A stretch of 64,000 nt of DNA from Bacteroidota bacterium. GTDB taxonomy: Bacteria; Bacteroidota; Ignavibacteria; Kryptoniales; JAKASW01. The notes beneath the pieces were generated by a model. That model did no database searches, was not told the origin of the DNA, and saw nothing but the letters and a program-made list of their open reading frames with translations. The stretch's first letter is position 1. Every line of letters begins with the position of its first letter. Positions 60,514 to 64,000 of the stretch are shown here, one piece after another. The stretch lies in contig JAKAGT010000002.1 in assembly GCA_021825585.1 (NCBI GenBank), forward strand, positions 62,001 through 126,000. Reading direction: 5' to 3'. The translations under genes were made by a program, and so were the position numbers.

Positions 60514-62936
60514 TTAGACAACATCTCCTCCTCACGAATCGTCGGCCCGAGGGAAACAACGACCGAATGCTTCGTGTTCTTTTTGAACGGCGGGATCAAT
60601 ACTCCTTTTCCACTTGACTTCAGCCTCGAAGCCAGCTTCCCATCAATAATCACCGTTTGCACTCCGCAATTTACGTGTTGCTCATTGACAACTTGAACCT
60701 CATATATCGCTCCGCGAAATCTTCTTGTGACGGAGAAACTGCCCCAGGCCGCCGGTATGCACGGATCGATTACAAGACCGTCGAAAGCAGCGCGAACGCC
60801 GAGTATGTACTCGAGACCTGCCTTAAAAAGCCACGATGCGCTGCCCGTGTACCATGTCCATCCTCCCCTGCCGTAGGACGGCGACTCCGGTCCGTCTATA
60901 TTTCCCGGCGTAACGTAGGGTTCGGCACCGTACTCATCCGGATTCATACTTCGATTTATAGGATTTATTTTTGAAAATATTCTGAACGCATCCCCACCGC
61001 GCCCCAGCATCGCTTCCGCAACGACAGCCCACGTTGCGGCGTGGGTATAGACACCGCCGTTTTCCCTCATACCCGCTGCGTATCGCGTCAGATAGCCGAT
61101 CTTTTCGTCCGGCCTCTTGTAAGCCGGATAAAGCAACAGCGGCCCGACTTTCTTCTCGAGGTGTTTTTCCACCGCGTCCATCACCTGATTGGAGCGGCGC
61201 GAGTCTGCGACACCTGAGATCACCGACCAGGTCTGCGAGTTGAGATGGATACTTCCCTCCTTGTTTGAACGAGAACCGATCTTCTCGCCAGAGTCTTTAC
61301 TTGCGCTCCAATACCATTCACCATCCCAGCCATATTTGTTTACGGCCTTTTGGAGATCCACGGCCTTTCTTCTGTAGAGCTTCGCGCGCCTTTTGTCCAG
61401 GTTTTCGATAACCGAAGCGTAATCATTGAGCACTTTGAACAGAAAATGCCCGAGCCAGACCGATTCACCCTTCCATTTCAACCCCACTGCGCTCAGCCCG
61501 TCATTCCAGTCGCCGGCTCCGATGAGCGGCAGTCCGCGTTTGCTGCGACGTTTCAACACACGATCAATCGCCCGGCCGCAGTGCTCGTGAATCGTCGCCG
61601 GTTTGTTCTCGTCGATGAAGGCCACTTTCTTATTGAGGATCCGGCGATCGCCGGTCTCCTGTATGTAGCTGTTGACGAGGAAAGGAAGCCAGAGGAGATC
61701 GTCGGACATATCGGTTTTCAGCCCGACTTCTGTAAGTGGATGCCACCAGTGTTGGACCGTTCCATCAGCGTATTGATGGCGGGCGTGCAGCAGAATTTGC
61801 TTCGCAGTCAGATGCGGGTCGATCGGCAGGAATATCTGGCTGTCCTGGAGCTGGTCGCGGAAGCCGAAAGCCCCGCCCGTCTGGTAATACGCGGTGCGCC
61901 CCCACAACCTTCCTGATATTGTCTGATACTTCAGCCATGTGTTCAGCATAATATTCATCGACTCATCGGGAGTCGAGACTTCCGTTGTTGACATAAGCCG
62001 GTCCCACTTCTCTCTGAGACCTGCGAATGCCTTGTCTACATTTTCCACCGAACCATAATTATCGATCAGTCGCCTTGCCTCGTCGCGTCTCCCCGCTGCC
62101 CCCACTGTATAACAAATCACCTTCTCCTCGCCCGGGACAAGCTCGATATCGACTTGAAGGGCGGCAATCGGGTCGGCCCATCTCCCTGTGATTCCACCGA
62201 GCTTCCCGGCCTGGACCGATGCGGGGTTCCTGATGCTGCCATACATCCCGAGGAAGGACTCCTTGTCTCCATCATACCCGGCGGCCGTAACGCTCGAAGA
62301 GTGAAAGGCAACGTAGGGCCAATCGGTATTCCAATGCCCATTTTCGGTAGGTACTTCCCAGAGGCGCTTCTCAGCAAGAATCGCATTCAACTGAGGCACA
62401 AATTCGGTCGACGTGAAACATTTGTGAAATTCCCGGTGCCAGTCCGGCGCCGCACCCAGCCCCCATTCCATGTAAGTGAACAGGCTGAGCCGCCGGGGTG
62501 ATGAGTCCAAATTCCTTAACGTGAGTTTCCATACCTCCAGCGGTTCATCGTTAGGCACGAACATCAGCAGCGAGCTTTCGATCCTCTCGTTGATAGATTC
62601 AATTACTGAATACCCGATCCCATGCCTGCAGCGATAAGACTCCGGTTCGGCACAAACGGGCTTCCACCCTGCCGACCAGATTTTTCCGCCCGCCGCATCC
62701 CGGATGTATATATATTTCCCCCACTCGTCTTTGATGATATCCTGTTCCCATCTGGTAATCCGGTTGAGTCCTGCATGTGTACGCCAGCTGTAGCCGCTAC
62801 CTCCCTGCGAGATCACAAATCCGTAATCGCCGTTGCTTATTACGTTAATCCATGGGCGCGGGGTCTTAGGTGTTTTGATAATATATTCTTTGCCATCGTC
62901 TGAAAAATAGCCGAACTCAGTTTCAAATCGTCCCAA
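60510..62936 (-). CDS. GH94 glycoside phosphorylase
   Basis: The 808-residue protein opens with the GH94 signature (GYFSDDGKEYIIKTPKTPRP, then WINVISNGDYGFVISQGGSG and YSWRTHAGLNRITRWEQD). It carries the catalytic Asp region GAGDWNDGLSAVG (DWND at 476-479), RDQLQDSQIFLPIDP and HQYADGTVQHWWHP. It has no signal peptide, so it works in the cytoplasm and splits a beta-glucoside with phosphate to give a sugar 1-phosphate. The WNDG form and the neighbouring GH144 genes favour sophorose or beta-1,2-oligoglucan. Cellobiose, cellobionate or laminaribiose phosphorylases have the same fold and cannot be excluded. The start is TTG at 62936 with AGGGG upstream. Confidence 0.9.
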   Translation of the reverse strand: MGRFETEFGYFSDDGKEYIIKTPKTPRPWINVISNGDYGFVISQGGSGYSWRTHAGLNRITRWEQDIIKDEWGKYIYIRDAAGGKIWSAGWKPVCAEPESYRCRHGIGYSVIESINERIESSLLMFVPNDEPLEVWKLTLRNLDSSPRRLSLFTYMEWGLGAAPDWHREFHKCFTSTEFVPQLNAILAEKRLWEVPTENGHWNTDWPYVAFHSSSVTAAGYDGDKESFLGMYGSIRNPASVQAGKLGGITGRWADPIAALQVDIELVPGEEKVICYTVGAAGRRDEARRLIDNYGSVENVDKAFAGLREKWDRLMSTTEVSTPDESMNIMLNTWLKYQTISGRLWGRTAYYQTGGAFGFRDQLQDSQIFLPIDPHLTAKQILLHARHQYADGTVQHWWHPLTEVGLKTDMSDDLLWLPFLVNSYIQETGDRRILNKKVAFIDENKPATIHEHCGRAIDRVLKRRSKRGLPLIGAGDWNDGLSAVGLKWKGESVWLGHFLFKVLNDYASVIENLDKRRAKLYRRKAVDLQKAVNKYGWDGEWYWSASKDSGEKIGSRSNKEGSIHLNSQTWSVISGVADSRRSNQVMDAVEKHLEKKVGPLLLYPAYKRPDEKIGYLTRYAAGMRENGGVYTHAATWAVVAEAMLGRGGDAFRIFSKINPINRSMNPDEYGAEPYVTPGNIDGPESPSYGRGGWTWYTGSASWLFKAGLEYILGVRAAFDGLVIDPCIPAAWGSFSVTRRFRGAIYEVQVVNEQHVNCGVQTVIIDGKLASRLKSSGKGVLIPPFKKNTKHSVVVSLGPTIREEEMLSK

Positions 62937-63027
62937 TGAATTCCCCTTCTGTACGCATCACTGTCGTCATGAATCCTTTCCGTATTATTCCAGCTTGTAA
63001 AAAACAATTGTCCATCATGATACTAAC

Positions 63028-64000
63028 TTACTTGTATAGGTCTGAGAGCGCAATCGCGTAAGCTCCCGCGCCGAACCCAACCATCGGTACCGCACCGTCG
63101 TAGTAAGATGTTTTCGCGTTGTAAAGTTCGGGAATCAAATTGAAGTTAAAGGCTGCCTGATCTGTCACCCAGTTAATCAACCTAAGGGCGCCTTTGCGAT
63201 CGCCGTACCTGCACATGGCAGAAGCGACACGCAAATCAAGAAGAATCCATTCGGACGTTTCGTACCAGTCGCCTTGATTGATCCGCGAGAATCCATGTAT
63301 TCCACCTGCTACACCTAACATCCGGCTGTATTCCTGCAGCTGCGACTGGAAAAGAGCCGTATCAGGAAAAAGTCCAAAACCAAACGCCTCAAAGGTTCCG
63401 CCGTCAAAGTAGTCGTGTTTGTTTGAATCAACCGCGGCCACATCTCCCTTGATGAATTTATCATCGACAACCAGGTTCGTCCGAACGCCGTCGAGAAGTC
63501 TCTCAAAACCTCTGCGGTATTTCTCCGGATCACCAATACCCAACCGCGAAGACAGTTTGGCGAAATCCCGTAGGCCGGCAGCGCAGGCGATCGAAGTGTA
63601 TGCGAACTGTTTCCCCGGAAGGTGCCTCTCCCATGGTCCAGAATCCCTGCGTATGACATTGTTTGTGTCGATACAGTGCATAACGACATCCGCGACCTTC
63701 GTCGCAAGCTCATCATAATATTTCTTGAAGAACGCGGTATCGCCGCTGCGCTGTACGTAATCGCACAATGCTATTAAAGAAAGTCCGAAACCGTCCAGCT
63801 CAATGTTTGGACCATCTTGGTTATAATCGGACTCTTCCGTCCCTTTTCCAAAGTATCGGCACACGGAAATCTGGTACGGCATACCGACACCATAATCTTT
63901 GCCGTCAGTATACACGTAGTGGACGTAATGGCTGGACTCCGCATTGAGCATGAATGAAAGTGCATGCCGTGCTTCGTCAAACAGACCCAATCTGTTCAAT
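63028..64000 (-). CDS. Alpha/alpha-barrel glycoside hydrolase, C-terminal part (cut by window edge)
   Basis: The frame is open to the window edge, so the visible 324 residues are the C-terminal part. They show the helix pairs of a GH15-like six-hairpin barrel: DEARHALSFMLNAES, PNIELDGFGLSLIALCDYVQ, RDSGPWERHLPGKQFAYTSI, GDWYETSEWILLDLRVASAM and the end MVGFGAGAYAIALSDLYK. The acidic residues in GPWE and WYETSEW are in positions used for catalysis in related barrels. The gene precedes GH94 by 91 bases in the same direction and is probably part of the same operon. The exact family is not recognised. Confidence 0.75.
   Translation of the reverse strand, partial: LNRLGLFDEARHALSFMLNAESSHYVHYVYTDGKDYGVGMPYQISVCRYFGKGTEESDYNQDGPNIELDGFGLSLIALCDYVQRSGDTAFFKKYYDELATKVADVVMHCIDTNNVIRRDSGPWERHLPGKQFAYTSIACAAGLRDFAKLSSRLGIGDPEKYRRGFERLLDGVRTNLVVDDKFIKGDVAAVDSNKHDYFDGGTFEAFGFGLFPDTALFQSQLQEYSRMLGVAGGIHGFSRINQGDWYETSEWILLDLRVASAMCRYGDRKGALRLINWVTDQAAFNFNLIPELYNAKTSYYDGAVPMVGFGAGAYAIALSDLYK

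Noticed and set aside
1-64000. tRNA, rRNA and CRISPR arrays
   Set aside because: No cloverleaf-like segment, conserved rRNA stretch or regularly spaced repeat was found on reading the gene-free stretches; a covariance-model scan was not possible here.

Overview
The window most likely comes from an Ignavibacteria-type member of the Bacteroidota/Chlorobi group. Two secreted proteins end in the 'SQNYPNPFNP'/'EQNYPNPFNP' type of C-terminal sorting domain used by the type IX secretion system in that group. Many genes have strong GGAGG or AAGGAG ribosome binding sites, which crown Bacteroidetes usually lack. The gene content combines glycan degradation with multihaem electron transfer. Almost every gene is on the minus strand, so the reading order below runs from high to low coordinates within each operon.

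Region 1 (1-9750) is a defence operon. It is a type I restriction-modification operon (hsdR, a HATPase/AlbA-type regulator, ..., hsdS, hsdM) with a complete short prokaryotic Argonaute system inserted between hsdR and hsdS. That system is SPARTA: a TIR-APAZ protein and a catalytically dead short pAgo. All junctions are overlapping or nearly so. The hsdS gene is fused in frame to a full Fic AMP-transferase. A 22-codon relic of a second hsdR 3' end sits exactly upstream of the TIR-APAZ start and shows how the cassette was assembled.

Region 2 (9878-18206) holds envelope and secreted proteins (two lipoproteins, a small beta-barrel, a T9SS-sorted beta-propeller), gene relics, a truncated ISL3 transposase and an AraC regulator.

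Region 3 (18621-32046) is an electron-transfer locus. In transcription order it reads: NtrC-type regulator, sensor kinase, single-domain response regulator, Cyc2-like fused cytochrome-porin, mono-haem cytochrome c, pentahaem cytochrome, molybdopterin-like subunit, four-cluster ferredoxin subunit, NrfD-like quinone subunit, small membrane protein, tetrahaem cytochrome and cupredoxin. A textbook sigma-54 promoter and a 17-bp palindrome about 107 bp upstream of the predicted start site lie just before the effector operon. This makes the adjacent NtrC-type regulator its probable activator. The whole resembles an outer-membrane-to-quinone-pool electron conduit (Cyc2 plus a Qrc/alternative complex III-like complex).

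Region 4 (32047-46327) contains intact housekeeping-like genes (beta-lactamase-fold hydrolase, M23 peptidase, Cfa, NagX-like acyltransferase, HEAT protein, DUF4965 glutaminase-like protein). Between them are an unusual number of broken genes: an adaptor/MacB chimera, a split TolC, GH3 and Skp relics, and several orphan 5' or 3' ends. Internal deletion seems to be the main way genes decay here.

Region 5 (46371-64000) is one long glycan operon with overlapping genes: an alpha/alpha-barrel hydrolase (cut by the window edge), a GH94 phosphorylase, two GH144-type beta-1,2-glucanases (one T9SS-sorted), a large CBM/six-hairpin hydrolase, a binding protein and two permeases of a sugar ABC importer without its ATPase, and a GH2 enzyme. 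A SurA-like foldase follows. The set fits import and phosphorolysis of beta-1,2-glucan (sophoro-oligosaccharides). No rRNA, tRNA or CRISPR array was seen.
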